This document shows, piece by piece, positions 1 to 6,451 of a stretch of 8,287 nucleotides of DNA. The notes beneath the pieces were generated by a model. The model searched no databases, had not been told where the DNA came from, and was given only the letters and a program-made list of their open reading frames with translations. The translations under genes were made by a program, and so were the position numbers. The DNA lies in assembly GCA_001773975.1 (NCBI GenBank), contig MEYI01000044.1:13816-22102 (forward strand), in the 5' to 3' direction. The DNA is from Candidatus Azambacteria bacterium RBG_16_47_10 (GTDB lineage: Bacteria > Patescibacteriota > Minisyncoccia > GWC2-36-17 > WO2-46-25). How positions within the stretch are numbered: position 1 is the stretch's first letter; each line of letters opens with the position of its first letter.

Positions 1-70
1 ACGTTTTTAAAAATGGCGACCGGGAAAAGAAGCGGGTTTCCTCAGAAATGCAGTAGGTATTAGGCATGTG

Positions 71-99
71 TTTACATTCATACCCTCCCGCCGTACAAT
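71..99 (+). promoter_or_regulatory. Sigma-70-type promoter of the response regulator, probably leaderless
   Basis: A -35 box TTTACA (71-76, five of six consensus bases) is followed by exactly 17 nt and a -10 box TACAAT (94-99, five of six). The ATG of the receiver-domain gene begins at 106, only 6 nt after the -10 box, so transcription would start at or within about a base of the start codon. No Shine-Dalgarno sequence could fit in such a leader. The boxes and spacing are read directly; leaderless transcription is inferred. The stretch 1-70 holds no recognisable gene or structure. Confidence 0.72.
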
Positions 100-105
100 A
101 TATAC

Positions 106-483
106 ATGGAAGGAAAATACGTATTACTCATAGAGGATGATCCGGCGCTCCAAAAAGCGTATACGCTCATGTTTGAGATCCGCAATATTCCGCTCCGTAT
201 TGTTGGCGACGGCAAGGAAATGATGCAGCTGTTAAAAAAAGGAGAATTGGAAATTCCCGCCGCGGTGATCATGGATCTTTTATTGCCCTATGTGTCGGGG
301 TTTGAGATTCTTGAGGAAATGCGCCAGACCGAGAAGTGGAAAGATGTTCCTACCATCATTGTTTCGAATGTGAAAGAAGAGGAAGGGCTTCAGAAGGCGG
401 AGCGACTCGGCGTAAAAAAATATTTTATTAAGACAGGCCTCAAGCTCGATGATGCCATCGACATCATCATGGGGTATTTATAA
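106..483 (+). CDS. Stand-alone response-regulator receiver domain (CheY-like), 125 aa
   Basis: This is a single receiver (REC) domain with no output domain, like CheY or Spo0F. It would take a phosphoryl group from a sensor histidine kinase and signal through protein contacts in the cytoplasm. Visible landmarks are the acidic pair D11-D12 after the first beta strand (VLLIEDD), the phospho-acceptor D57 in VIMDLLLP, the switch residue S87 in IIVSN, and the conserved lysine K109 in YFIKTG. The length of 125 residues is the normal size of one REC domain. The ATG at 106 follows a good promoter by 6 nt and gives a complete domain start. No kinase is in the window, so its partner is unknown. The next gene, a cupredoxin, starts 3 nt after the stop, so the two are probably co-transcribed, although a functional link is unproven. 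The family assignment is near certain; the pathway is unknown. Confidence 0.93.
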   Translation: MEGKYVLLIEDDPALQKAYTLMFEIRNIPLRIVGDGKEMMQLLKKGELEIPAAVIMDLLLPYVSGFEILEEMRQTEKWKDVPTIIVSNVKEEEGLQKAERLGVKKYFIKTGLKLDDAIDIIMGYL

Positions 484-486
484 CGT

Positions 487-939
487 ATGTCGAAATCAAA
501 TAGCATACTCATTGCGGTCATTGTGCTTGTTTTAGGAATAGGAGGATTTCTTTTTTATAAAAAAATATTCACAGAAGATGTGCTCGTGCCCGCATCTTTC
601 GAGAAAAAAACACAGCAACTCGTTCCGGTGACTACCGGGAAGACGACAGCAACGACGAGAGAAAAAGTGTATCGGCAGTCGATCGATATCGATGCGCGGA
701 GCTTTTTCTTCAGCCCCGATGTTTTTTTAGTAAAGAAGGGTGAGAAGGTGACCGTGCGCGTGCATTCTTATGGCGGTCACGCGTTTGCCATTGATGAGCT
801 TAATGTCAATGCAAAAACGCCGGATGGAGAGGTCACCACGATCGAATTCACTCCGGAAAAAGAAGGAGCTTATCGGTTTTATTGCCCCATCCCCGGACAT
901 AGCGATGCGGGCATGACAGGGGTAATGATCGTAGAGTAA
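487..939 (+). CDS. Membrane-anchored cupredoxin (type 1 blue-copper) protein, 150 aa
   Basis: The N-terminus (about residues 6-24) is one hydrophobic segment followed by lysines. It is most likely an uncleaved anchor that places the rest outside the membrane. Residues 30-62 form a Thr/Lys-rich linker, and residues 63-150 form a plastocyanin-like beta sandwich. All four type 1 copper ligands can be named: H98 in GGHAF, then C133, H138 and M143 in CPIPGHSDAGM. The C-X4-H-X4-M spacing is that of auracyanin-type cupredoxins. The only cysteine is the ligand, so a binuclear CuA centre as in cytochrome oxidase subunit II is excluded. Known roles of such proteins are electron transfer or copper binding. 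No oxidase, copper ATPase or other redox gene is in view, so the partner is unknown. The gene begins 3 nt after the response-regulator stop without a visible Shine-Dalgarno sequence, which suggests a two-gene operon. Confidence 0.88.
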   Translation: MSKSNSILIAVIVLVLGIGGFLFYKKIFTEDVLVPASFEKKTQQLVPVTTGKTTATTREKVYRQSIDIDARSFFFSPDVFLVKKGEKVTVRVHSYGGHAFAIDELNVNAKTPDGEVTTIEFTPEKEGAYRFYCPIPGHSDAGMTGVMIVE

Positions 940-980
940 CATTGTCCACAGAGGGTCTGTTCTCTATTTTCTCAAGGAGT

Positions 981-999
981 ATACTAAGGGGAGTAGTAT
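981..999. promoter_or_regulatory. Palindromic leader element ahead of the coiled-coil gene
   Basis: ATACTA (981-986) and TAGTAT (994-999) are perfect 6-bp inverted repeats around a 7-nt centre, AGGGGAG. The element lies 7 nt before the ATG at 1007. It also overlaps a -10-like box TATACT (980-985), and its right arm TAGTAT is itself -10-like. As DNA it could be an operator for a dimeric regulator. As RNA it would be a weak stem, mostly A-U pairs, presenting a purine-rich loop. A stronger Shine-Dalgarno-like AAGGAG lies just upstream at 974-979, too far from the ATG unless the hairpin forms. The symmetry is observed; any function is inferred. Confidence 0.4.
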
Positions 1000-1006
1000 T
1001 AATCGT

Positions 1007-1741
1007 ATGGGTATGAAAAAAATAGGGTTTATTTTATTTTCCTGTATGCTTGCTCTTCCGGTGTTTGCGCAGCAAACACCGGGGCAGAATGTTCGCACGG
1101 CAGCACAACAAGAGATACAACAAATAAGGACCGCCGCGACGGAGAGCATAGAGGCGGCGCGCACTGCTATGCGTGCGGAGATCGAGAAACGACAGGAAGA
1201 ATTTAAGAGCATGATGCGGGAACAGCGGGAGAAAACAAAAAAGCGCATCGAGGAAAAACAAAAAACACTGCGGGAAAGATTGCAGACGATAAAAGATGAA
1301 AATAAAAAAAGGATCCTTGAAAATATCGACACGCGCATGGATGCGCTGAATGAGCAAAGAACAACGCAATTTGAGAGCGCATTGGATCAGATGGATGGTG
1401 TCGTGGGAAGAGTGGTGGAACGCGCTGATAGAGCGGAAGCGCAGGGAAGAGATGTTGCGTCGGCACGGGCGGCGATCGTTCATGCGAAGAATGCTATCGC
1501 ATCCGCTCGCAGTGCGGTTTTGGCGCAAGCAGGAAAGACGTATGCCATCACGATCACCACGGACGCGAAGCTTAAGGATGATGTGAAAAAAACACGCGAT
1601 ATGTTCAGCGGTGATCTCAGGGTCGTTTTCGCATCGGTAAAGGATGCGCGAGACGCGGTTCATGCCGCGGCGGTTGCTGTGGCGCAGACTGCTCAAGGAG
1701 AGAAAGAGAAGACAGCGACATCATCAAATAGTAACCAATAA
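1007..1741 (+). CDS. Secreted alanine/glutamate-rich coiled-coil protein, 244 aa, family not recognised
   Basis: The first 21 residues look like a Sec signal peptide: MKK n-region, hydrophobic core, and a VFA cleavage site before QQ. The mature protein is therefore outside the membrane. Residues 28-135 are almost entirely charged helix rich in Ala, Glu, Arg, Lys and Gln, with strong coiled-coil character. Residues 140-172 and 185-230 are Ala/Val-rich helices separated by a short beta-like stretch around 173-182 (TYAITITTDAK). The tail is polar (Ser/Thr/Asn). No cysteine remains in the predicted mature part and no catalytic motif is visible. The start could be the ATG at 1007 or the one at 1013; the latter gives a textbook MKK start. 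The gene for a 65-residue membrane peptide follows after 6 nt, so they probably form an operon. I do not recognise the family. A structural or envelope-spacer role is conceivable but unproven. Confidence 0.82.
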   Translation: MGMKKIGFILFSCMLALPVFAQQTPGQNVRTAAQQEIQQIRTAATESIEAARTAMRAEIEKRQEEFKSMMREQREKTKKRIEEKQKTLRERLQTIKDENKKRILENIDTRMDALNEQRTTQFESALDQMDGVVGRVVERADRAEAQGRDVASARAAIVHAKNAIASARSAVLAQAGKTYAITITTDAKLKDDVKKTRDMFSGDLRVVFASVKDARDAVHAAAVAVAQTAQGEKEKTATSSNSNQ

Positions 1742-1747
1742 CCGATC

Positions 1748-1945
1748 ATGAAACACATTATTTTAATCATCATCATTGCGGCGGCTGCGATCGGGATCAT
1801 CATATGGTTTCAAGCGAAGCCGATTGAAGAGTCTCTCATTTCGGTGACGAACGGAACGAATCTTGCCACGGAAGCGCAGGAAATAGACATAGGAAGCGCG
1901 GATAACGGTTTTCAGGAGATCGACGCGGGTATCTCACAGTTGTAA
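1748..1945 (+). CDS. Small single-pass membrane protein, 65 aa, unknown function
   Basis: Residues 3-21 are a highly hydrophobic Ile/Ala segment ending in a Trp (IIIWF), preceded by MKH. This is an N-terminal membrane anchor or signal-anchor. The remaining 43 residues are polar and acidic with almost no basic residues, so they probably face outward. The tail contains the four-residue motif QEID twice, each followed by a glycine two positions on (QEIDIG and QEIDAG, 14 residues apart). The gene starts 6 nt after the coiled-coil gene stops and ends 15 nt before a terminator-like hairpin, so it closes that two-gene unit. No Shine-Dalgarno sequence is apparent, so translation may be coupled to the upstream gene. 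The reading frame is credible because of the tight spacing, the hydropathy pattern and the clean stop. The function is unknown. Confidence 0.7.
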   Translation: MKHIILIIIIAAAAIGIIIWFQAKPIEESLISVTNGTNLATEAQEIDIGSADNGFQEIDAGISQL

Positions 1946-1960
1946 AAATCGTAAAAAATG

Positions 1961-1988
1961 CGAAAAAAGCCCATTGAGGCTTTTTTCG
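1961..1988. terminator. Intrinsic terminator-like hairpin, perfect 11-bp stem, possibly bidirectional
   Basis: CGAAAAAAGCC (1961-1971) and GGCTTTTTTCG (1978-1988) are exact reverse complements around the 6-nt loop CATTGA. The T-run in the right arm and the A-run in the left arm give the structure a terminator-like profile on either strand. It lies 15 nt after the stop of the small membrane-protein gene and ends 11 nt before the preferred ATG of the adaptor gene. The pairing is read directly. Termination is inferred, and attenuation or partial read-through into the adaptor is an alternative. Confidence 0.75.
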
Positions 1989-1999
1989 TTCTATACGAC

Positions 2000-3589
2000 A
2001 TGAGAAAATTTTTTTCCATAAAAACAGTCATAACTTTCTTCATTGTTTTCAGCATTGGTTCCGGAATATACTACGGACTTTTTTTGCGTACCGGCGAGAT
2101 ATTCACCGTGAAGAAACAGGATGTGATCGAGCGCATTTCGATGACCGGAATGATGATCCCCGCGGAAAATATTGGCGTTGGATTTTCTGTTGACGGGACG
2201 GTCGCAAAGATCGCGGTACGCGCCGGAGATCGTGTACTGCGCAATGACGTGCTCGCAGAACTCGTACAAAGCGGAAGGGAGGTGGAGATAAAGCAATATG
2301 AGGCAAAGATCGGGGTGGAAAAAGCGGCACTTTTGCAATTGCTTTCCGGTATGAATAGGAAGGAAGTTGAATTATTGGAGGTTAAAGTGCGTGCCGCAGA
2401 GGTGTTACGAGAGAGCGTGCGGCGCGAGCTTGAAGATGTAAAGGCGAGGGCGGAGGGGGATCTTGCGCGCCAGTATGCGCTCGCAAGAGATTATGGAGAA
2501 ACGATCCTTTTGAATGCGGATAATGCCATGAAGGCGCTTGGCGGGATCTATGATGAGCACAATGCGTTTATGGGTATTTTTAGCGTTTCCGAATCACGGG
2601 AGCGTTCGGATGCCGAATGGCAAATGATGCTTGCGCGGACAGCGTATGCAAATATAAAAACGGAATACGCAAAAATGAAAGCGGAAGGATCGCATGCGAC
2701 GATCGATGCCGCATTATCCAACAACAAAACAAATCTTGAGGTCATCCGGGCAACGGTATTTAAGACAGCGGAAGTGCTTGCGGGTGCGAGCGTTGCATTC
2801 GGTGCGCCGGAGATCGGGGGGTTCATCACGACAATGATGGTGCAGCGTTCGGTGATCAATGCGACACAGACGGTCATTTTAACATTTGAGCAGGCAATTG
2901 CCGCTCAAGTGGCCGCAAATCAGTTCGCGGTTAATAATGCTTTAAAAAAAGTGAATGAAGCGGATGCCGGAATGAGTGTGGCGGAAGGAGAGCTCGCGCT
3001 CAAAAGATCGACATCGATAGACGCGGTGATCGCGATGCATCAGGCGCGGATAAGAGAATACGAATCATCTCTTGATATCGTGCGCGAGGATATTGAAAAC
3101 AGCACGATGCGCGCACCGCTTGACGGCGTGATCGCGCGCGTTGCCACGCAGAGAGGTGCGCGGGTAAAAAAAGAGATGTCTGTCATAACGATAACCCCGA
3201 CAAGCGATACGCAAGTTGATGCGCGCGTTTCTTCCGATGATGCGCCGCGAGTACGGGTGGGAGATGCCGTGCATATGCGATGGGAAAATACACAAGCGGA
3301 AGGAAGAGTGGTGGGTGTGGCAAGCAACGCCATACGCGTCCATTTTGAAGATGATACTGTGGTGTACAGTGCTCCACAGGAAGTGACGGGCGTCATTGAT
3401 GTGGTGGTAAAGCATAATGCGCTCATGATCCCCAAGGAATTTCTTGCCGATGAAAACAACATGAGGTCAGTACGCGTGAAAACCCCTGACGGCATAAAGA
3501 CCGTATTCGTTCTTTTGGGAATGGAGAAAGGCGGATCTGTGGAAATAAGTGAAGGCATTACCGAAGGAGATGCGTTGGTAAGGCCGTAA
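2000..3589 (+). CDS. HlyD/MacA-like membrane-fusion adaptor with an enlarged helical domain, 529 aa
   Basis: A membrane anchor (residues 8-28) precedes an extracytoplasmic adaptor. Residues 60-88 form the first lipoyl half (GFSVDGTVAKIAVRAGDRV). Residues 90-365 are nearly all helical. Residues 369-398 form the second lipoyl half (TMRAPLDGVIARVATQRGARV), and 403-529 give beta-barrel and membrane-proximal regions, with the typical IPKEFL and GITEGDALV stretches near the end. Such proteins normally link an inner-membrane transporter, often a MacB-type ABC transporter, to outer components. Most are about 350-420 residues; the surplus here sits in the helical part. An in-frame ATG at 1958 would add 14 residues but puts the terminator-like hairpin inside the gene, so I prefer 2000, which gives an MRKFF anchor start. 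No transporter gene adjoins it. The family call is strong; the transported substrate is unknown. Confidence 0.85.
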   Translation: MRKFFSIKTVITFFIVFSIGSGIYYGLFLRTGEIFTVKKQDVIERISMTGMMIPAENIGVGFSVDGTVAKIAVRAGDRVLRNDVLAELVQSGREVEIKQYEAKIGVEKAALLQLLSGMNRKEVELLEVKVRAAEVLRESVRRELEDVKARAEGDLARQYALARDYGETILLNADNAMKALGGIYDEHNAFMGIFSVSESRERSDAEWQMMLARTAYANIKTEYAKMKAEGSHATIDAALSNNKTNLEVIRATVFKTAEVLAGASVAFGAPEIGGFITTMMVQRSVINATQTVILTFEQAIAAQVAANQFAVNNALKKVNEADAGMSVAEGELALKRSTSIDAVIAMHQARIREYESSLDIVREDIENSTMRAPLDGVIARVATQRGARVKKEMSVITITPTSDTQVDARVSSDDAPRVRVGDAVHMRWENTQAEGRVVGVASNAIRVHFEDDTVVYSAPQEVTGVIDVVVKHNALMIPKEFLADENNMRSVRVKTPDGIKTVFVLLGMEKGGSVEISEGITEGDALVRP

Positions 3590-3624
3590 TAGAGGATGAT
3601 ACGATAGTAACGCCGCAAAAAATG

Positions 3625-3633
3625 TGGTATTAT
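3625..3633 (+). promoter_or_regulatory. Extended -10 promoter for the phasin-like gene
   Basis: TGG followed directly by TATTAT (3628-3633) forms an extended -10 element (TGn plus a five-of-six -10 hexamer) in the gap between the adaptor stop and the next gene. No convincing -35 box lies 16-18 nt upstream, which extended -10 promoters tolerate. Transcription would begin near 3640 and leave a leader of about 40 nt before the ATG at 3682. The element is read from sequence; its activity is inferred. Confidence 0.45.
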
Positions 3634-3681
3634 TGGGTGAGTTATGCGCCATTGCGAGCATTTAATAATGAAGACCACACT

Positions 3682-3969
3682 ATGAAAAACGTTCTTAAAA
3701 AAAGCATGCAGTTTAGCATGGGGGTGTATGTAAAAACCAGGAAAGAGGTTCAGGGGCTTATCAATGAACTCGTGAAAAATAAATATCTTGACAAGAAAGA
3801 AGGGGAAAAACTCGTTGAGGAGGCGATGATGCAATCAAAAAAGATCGAAGCAAAAGTGGAGAGGCAAGTAAGAAACACACTGGCGGAAGCGATCAAAAAA
3901 CTGAAAGTAGTGACGCAGAAAGATCTTGCTATCCTTGAAAGGAAATTGAGGGCGAGAAAAAAGAAGTAG
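3682..3969 (+). CDS. Phasin-like (PHA granule-associated family) small coiled-coil protein, 95 aa
   Basis: This is a short, Lys/Glu-rich, wholly helical protein without a signal peptide. The pattern of a hydrophobic start, then EVQGLINELV, a KKEGEKLVEEAM turn-helix, a charged helix, and a closing TQKDLAILERKL coil matches the layout of small phasin-like proteins related to polyhydroxyalkanoate granule proteins. Phasins coat storage granules, but many relatives occur in organisms that make no polyhydroxyalkanoate, and no PHA synthase is in view. An in-frame ATG at 3622 would add 20 residues that do not look like the family and would start inside the -10 promoter element, so I chose 3682. The stop is 60 nt before the first glycogen-cluster gene, so co-transcription is possible. 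Its neighbour suggests, without proving, a role at a carbon-storage particle. Family resemblance is moderate; function is uncertain. Confidence 0.66.
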   Translation: MKNVLKKSMQFSMGVYVKTRKEVQGLINELVKNKYLDKKEGEKLVEEAMMQSKKIEAKVERQVRNTLAEAIKKLKVVTQKDLAILERKLRARKKK

Positions 3970-4029
3970 AGTCTAATCGCGCAACTTCAGCGGGCGCGGA
4001 TATCGTTTCTGAGGTTGTAGCATTTGCGT

Positions 4030-5217
4030 ATGCGCGTGCTTATGTTCGGGTGGGAGCTCCCCCCACACAACAGTGGCGGGCTGGGAGTGGCATGTTACAA
4101 TCTTGCAAAAGCGCTTTCTGCAAAAAATATCGGAGTGCTTTTTGTATTGCCGCGAAAAACCGCTGTTTCCGCGGCATTTCCTGTTGTATTTGCCGATATC
4201 ACTATTGATGTTGTTCCCATCGCATCGCTTCTTTCCCCGTATCTTGATTCTGCGGGATATGAGATGTTTCTTCATGAAGAAGGTCACGGCGCATTATATG
4301 GAAGGAATTTGTATGAAGAGGTGCTGCGATACGGAAGAGAGGCCGGGCGGATCGCGAAGCGCGAAACGTTCGACGTCATTCACGCGCATGACTGGCTTTC
4401 GTTTCCTGCGGGGGTTGCGGCAAAACGAGTGTCGCAAAAACCATTGGTAGTGCATATACATGCGACCGAATTCGACCGAACGGGCGGCGCATGCGTGGAT
4501 CAACGAGTGTATGATATCGAGCGATGGGGAATGGAACAGGCGGATGCGGTGATAGCGGTTTCGCAGTTCACGAAAAATATCATCGTAGAGCGGTATGGCA
4601 TCGCACCGGAAAAGGTATCGGTGGTGCATAATGCGATCGAAGAGGGCATGATGTTTCAAGGAGATGCTGCGTTTTCATTTCCCGGGAAAAGCATTGTGTT
4701 GTTCGTGGGACGAATGACACTGCAAAAAGGCCCCGATTATTTTGTTGCGGCGGCAAAAAAAGTGCTTAAAGAGGATACGAATGTAATGTTCGTGATGGCG
4801 GGAGATGGCGATATGTATCATCGGGTCGTGGAAAGGGCGGCGGAGCTCGGCATGTCCGATCACTTTGTGTTTGCCGGGTTTTTACGGGGGGAGGCGCTTG
4901 CGCGTCTGTATCGCTCCGCGGATCTTTTTGTCATGCCGTCAGTGTCGGAGCCGTTCGGGTTGACGGCGCTTGAAGCACTGCAAAATCACGCGCCAACCCT
5001 TATTTCAAAGCAGGCTGGCGTTGGAGAGCTTTTATCCCATTGTTTGAAGGTCGATTTTTGGGATATCCATGAGATGGCGGCAAAGATCCTTGCAGTGGTA
5101 CGATATAAGGAGCTTCGCCAGTGTTTGTCCGAATATGGACACCAAGAGGCGTTGCAGTGTACATGGGAAATTTCTGCCGATCGGTGCATTGACGTGTATC
5201 ATCGGCTCGGCGCGTAA
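4030..5217 (+). CDS. GT4 glycosyltransferase, glycogen/starch-synthase-like, 395 aa
   Basis: This is a GT-B fold retaining glucosyltransferase of the GT4/GT5 type, expected to transfer glucose from a nucleotide sugar to an alpha-glucan or related acceptor in the cytosol. The N-domain carries the WELPP start and the glycine loop GGLG (16-19), then HAHDW (118-122) and HATEFDR (144-150). The C-domain has VVHNAI (198-203), the phosphate-binding pair R228 and K233 in FVGRMTLQKG, and the E-X7-E nucleotide-sugar motif E307-E315 in EPFGLTALE. All expected active-site landmarks are present and the length is normal. A TTG start at 4024 has a GAGGT 8 nt upstream and cannot be excluded; the ATG at 4030 gives the usual MRVLMFGWE start. 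GH57 follows after 7 nt, an association that supports glycogen metabolism. Exact donor and acceptor cannot be read from sequence. Confidence 0.88.
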   Translation: MRVLMFGWELPPHNSGGLGVACYNLAKALSAKNIGVLFVLPRKTAVSAAFPVVFADITIDVVPIASLLSPYLDSAGYEMFLHEEGHGALYGRNLYEEVLRYGREAGRIAKRETFDVIHAHDWLSFPAGVAAKRVSQKPLVVHIHATEFDRTGGACVDQRVYDIERWGMEQADAVIAVSQFTKNIIVERYGIAPEKVSVVHNAIEEGMMFQGDAAFSFPGKSIVLFVGRMTLQKGPDYFVAAAKKVLKEDTNVMFVMAGDGDMYHRVVERAAELGMSDHFVFAGFLRGEALARLYRSADLFVMPSVSEPFGLTALEALQNHAPTLISKQAGVGELLSHCLKVDFWDIHEMAAKILAVVRYKELRQCLSEYGHQEALQCTWEISADRCIDVYHRLGA

Positions 5218-5224
5218 AACATAT

Positions 5225-6451
5225 ATGCCTAGCGTTTGTTTTTATTTTCAAGTGCATCAGCCTTTTCGGATAAAGAAATATCCCGTTTTTAACATCGGGA
5301 ACGATCACGATTATTTTACCGACGATTCCGAAGGCAAGCTTAATAATCGAAAGATATTCGAGAAGGTCGCCCGTAAGTGTTATTTCCCCGCAAATGACAC
5401 AATGCTGCATCTTTTGGAAAAGCACCCGGAATTTAGGATCAGTTTTTCTTTGTCAGGTGTTTTTTTGGAGCAAGCGGAACAGTTCATGCCGGAGGTGCTC
5501 AACTCGTTTTATCGGCTTGCGCGAACGGGGCGCGTGGAATTCCTTTCGGAGACATATCATCATTCGCTCGCGTCGCTGTATTCGAAAGATGAATTTCAGC
5601 GGCAGGTGGAACGACACCGGAGTATGATAAAGAAGTTTTTTGCGGTCGAACCAACAGTGTTTCGCAATACGGAGCTTATTTATAACAATGAAATAGCGCA
5701 TTGGGCCGAAGAGCTCGGATTTGACGGGATTCTCGCCGAGGGCATTGAGCGCGCACTTGGATGGAAGAGCCCTAATTTTGTGTATACACCGCAGGGAAGC
5801 GAGCATATAAAATTACTGTTAAAAAATTACAAGCTGTCAGATGATATCGCGTTTCGTTTTTCTTCGCGCGCGTGGGAAGAATGGCCGTTAAACACGGAAA
5901 AATTCGCTTCATGGGTCGCAAAACATAATGGCAACGGCGAAACGATCAATCTGTTCATGGATTACGAAACATTCGGCGAACACCAATGGGAAGATACCGG
6001 TATTTTCGCTTTTTTACGCAATTTGCCCGAAGCGCTTTTGCGATATCCCGATATCAATTTCAAAACGCCGTCGGAAGCGATTGCGGCATATCCCGCGCGC
6101 GACCGCATCGATATTGGCGAGCACATTTCATGGGCGGATGTCGAGCGGGACTTGAGTGCGTGGCGGTCGAATGCCATGCAGTACGCTGCGCTTGAAAATA
6201 TTTACGCACTCGAAAAGGATGTGCTTGCAAGCGGCGATGCGGCGCTTGTCGAGGACTGGAGGCGTCTGCAGACATCAGATCATTTTTATTATATGTGCAC
6301 GAAATGGTTCGCGGATGGCGACGTACATAAATATTTTAATCCGTACGATTCTCCGTATGACGCGTTCATATCGTATATGAACGTGATCCACGATATGCGA
6401 TCACGCCTTTCTCTCACGCGCGGTGTTCAATCATATAAAAACGCGGTATAA
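5225..6451 (+). CDS. Glycoside hydrolase family 57 (alpha-amylase-type glucan enzyme), 408 aa
   Basis: GH57 enzymes act on alpha-glucans with retention; members include alpha-amylase, 4-alpha-glucanotransferase and branching enzyme. The conserved regions appear in order: YFQVHQPFR near the N-terminus (H11), EFLSETYHHSL (105-115), RNTELIYNNE (147-156) with E150 as the expected nucleophile, and MDYETFGEHQW (245-255) with D246 as the expected acid/base. A later conserved block follows at ISWADVERD (301-309). There is no signal peptide, so the enzyme is cytosolic and fits turnover of an internal polymer. The reading frame is open from 5069, but that part overlaps the GT4 gene; the ATG at 5225 places the conserved N-terminus at residue 1. 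It starts 7 nt after GT4 with no Shine-Dalgarno sequence, so translation is probably coupled. Whether it hydrolyses, transfers or branches cannot be decided here. Confidence 0.92.
   Translation: MPSVCFYFQVHQPFRIKKYPVFNIGNDHDYFTDDSEGKLNNRKIFEKVARKCYFPANDTMLHLLEKHPEFRISFSLSGVFLEQAEQFMPEVLNSFYRLARTGRVEFLSETYHHSLASLYSKDEFQRQVERHRSMIKKFFAVEPTVFRNTELIYNNEIAHWAEELGFDGILAEGIERALGWKSPNFVYTPQGSEHIKLLLKNYKLSDDIAFRFSSRAWEEWPLNTEKFASWVAKHNGNGETINLFMDYETFGEHQWEDTGIFAFLRNLPEALLRYPDINFKTPSEAIAAYPARDRIDIGEHISWADVERDLSAWRSNAMQYAALENIYALEKDVLASGDAALVEDWRRLQTSDHFYYMCTKWFADGDVHKYFNPYDSPYDAFISYMNVIHDMRSRLSLTRGVQSYKNAV

Noticed and set aside
1..63. Possible 3' tail of an upstream gene
   Set aside because: Two frames are open from the left edge (stops at 54-56 and 61-63), but fewer than 21 codons are visible and neither shows a recognisable ending.
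1034..1696. 220-codon open frame on the - strand opposite the coiled-coil gene
   Set aside because: The + strand frame has a signal peptide and regular helix; the reverse product is a Cys/His/Arg-rich jumble with no motif, typical of an antisense shadow.
3040..3834. 264-codon open frame on the - strand opposite the adaptor gene
   Set aside because: It lies over a clear adaptor coding region and runs into the following gene; its translation shows no domain or coherent hydropathy. It is a shadow of the + strand codon pattern.
3978..3998. Inverted repeat CGCGC / GCGCG after the phasin-like gene as a terminator
   Set aside because: The stem is only 5 bp with an 11-nt loop and no T-run follows, so termination is not supported.
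5189..5220. Promoter for GH57 from TTGACG (5189-5194) and TAAAAC (5215-5220)
   Set aside because: The -35 match is good but the spacing of 20 nt is outside the usual range and the -10 is poor; co-transcription with GT4 is simpler.
5069..5224. 52-residue N-terminal extension of the GH57 frame
   Set aside because: It overlaps the 3' end of the GT4 gene in another frame, and the conserved GH57 start (YFQVHQP) begins within ten residues of the ATG at 5225.
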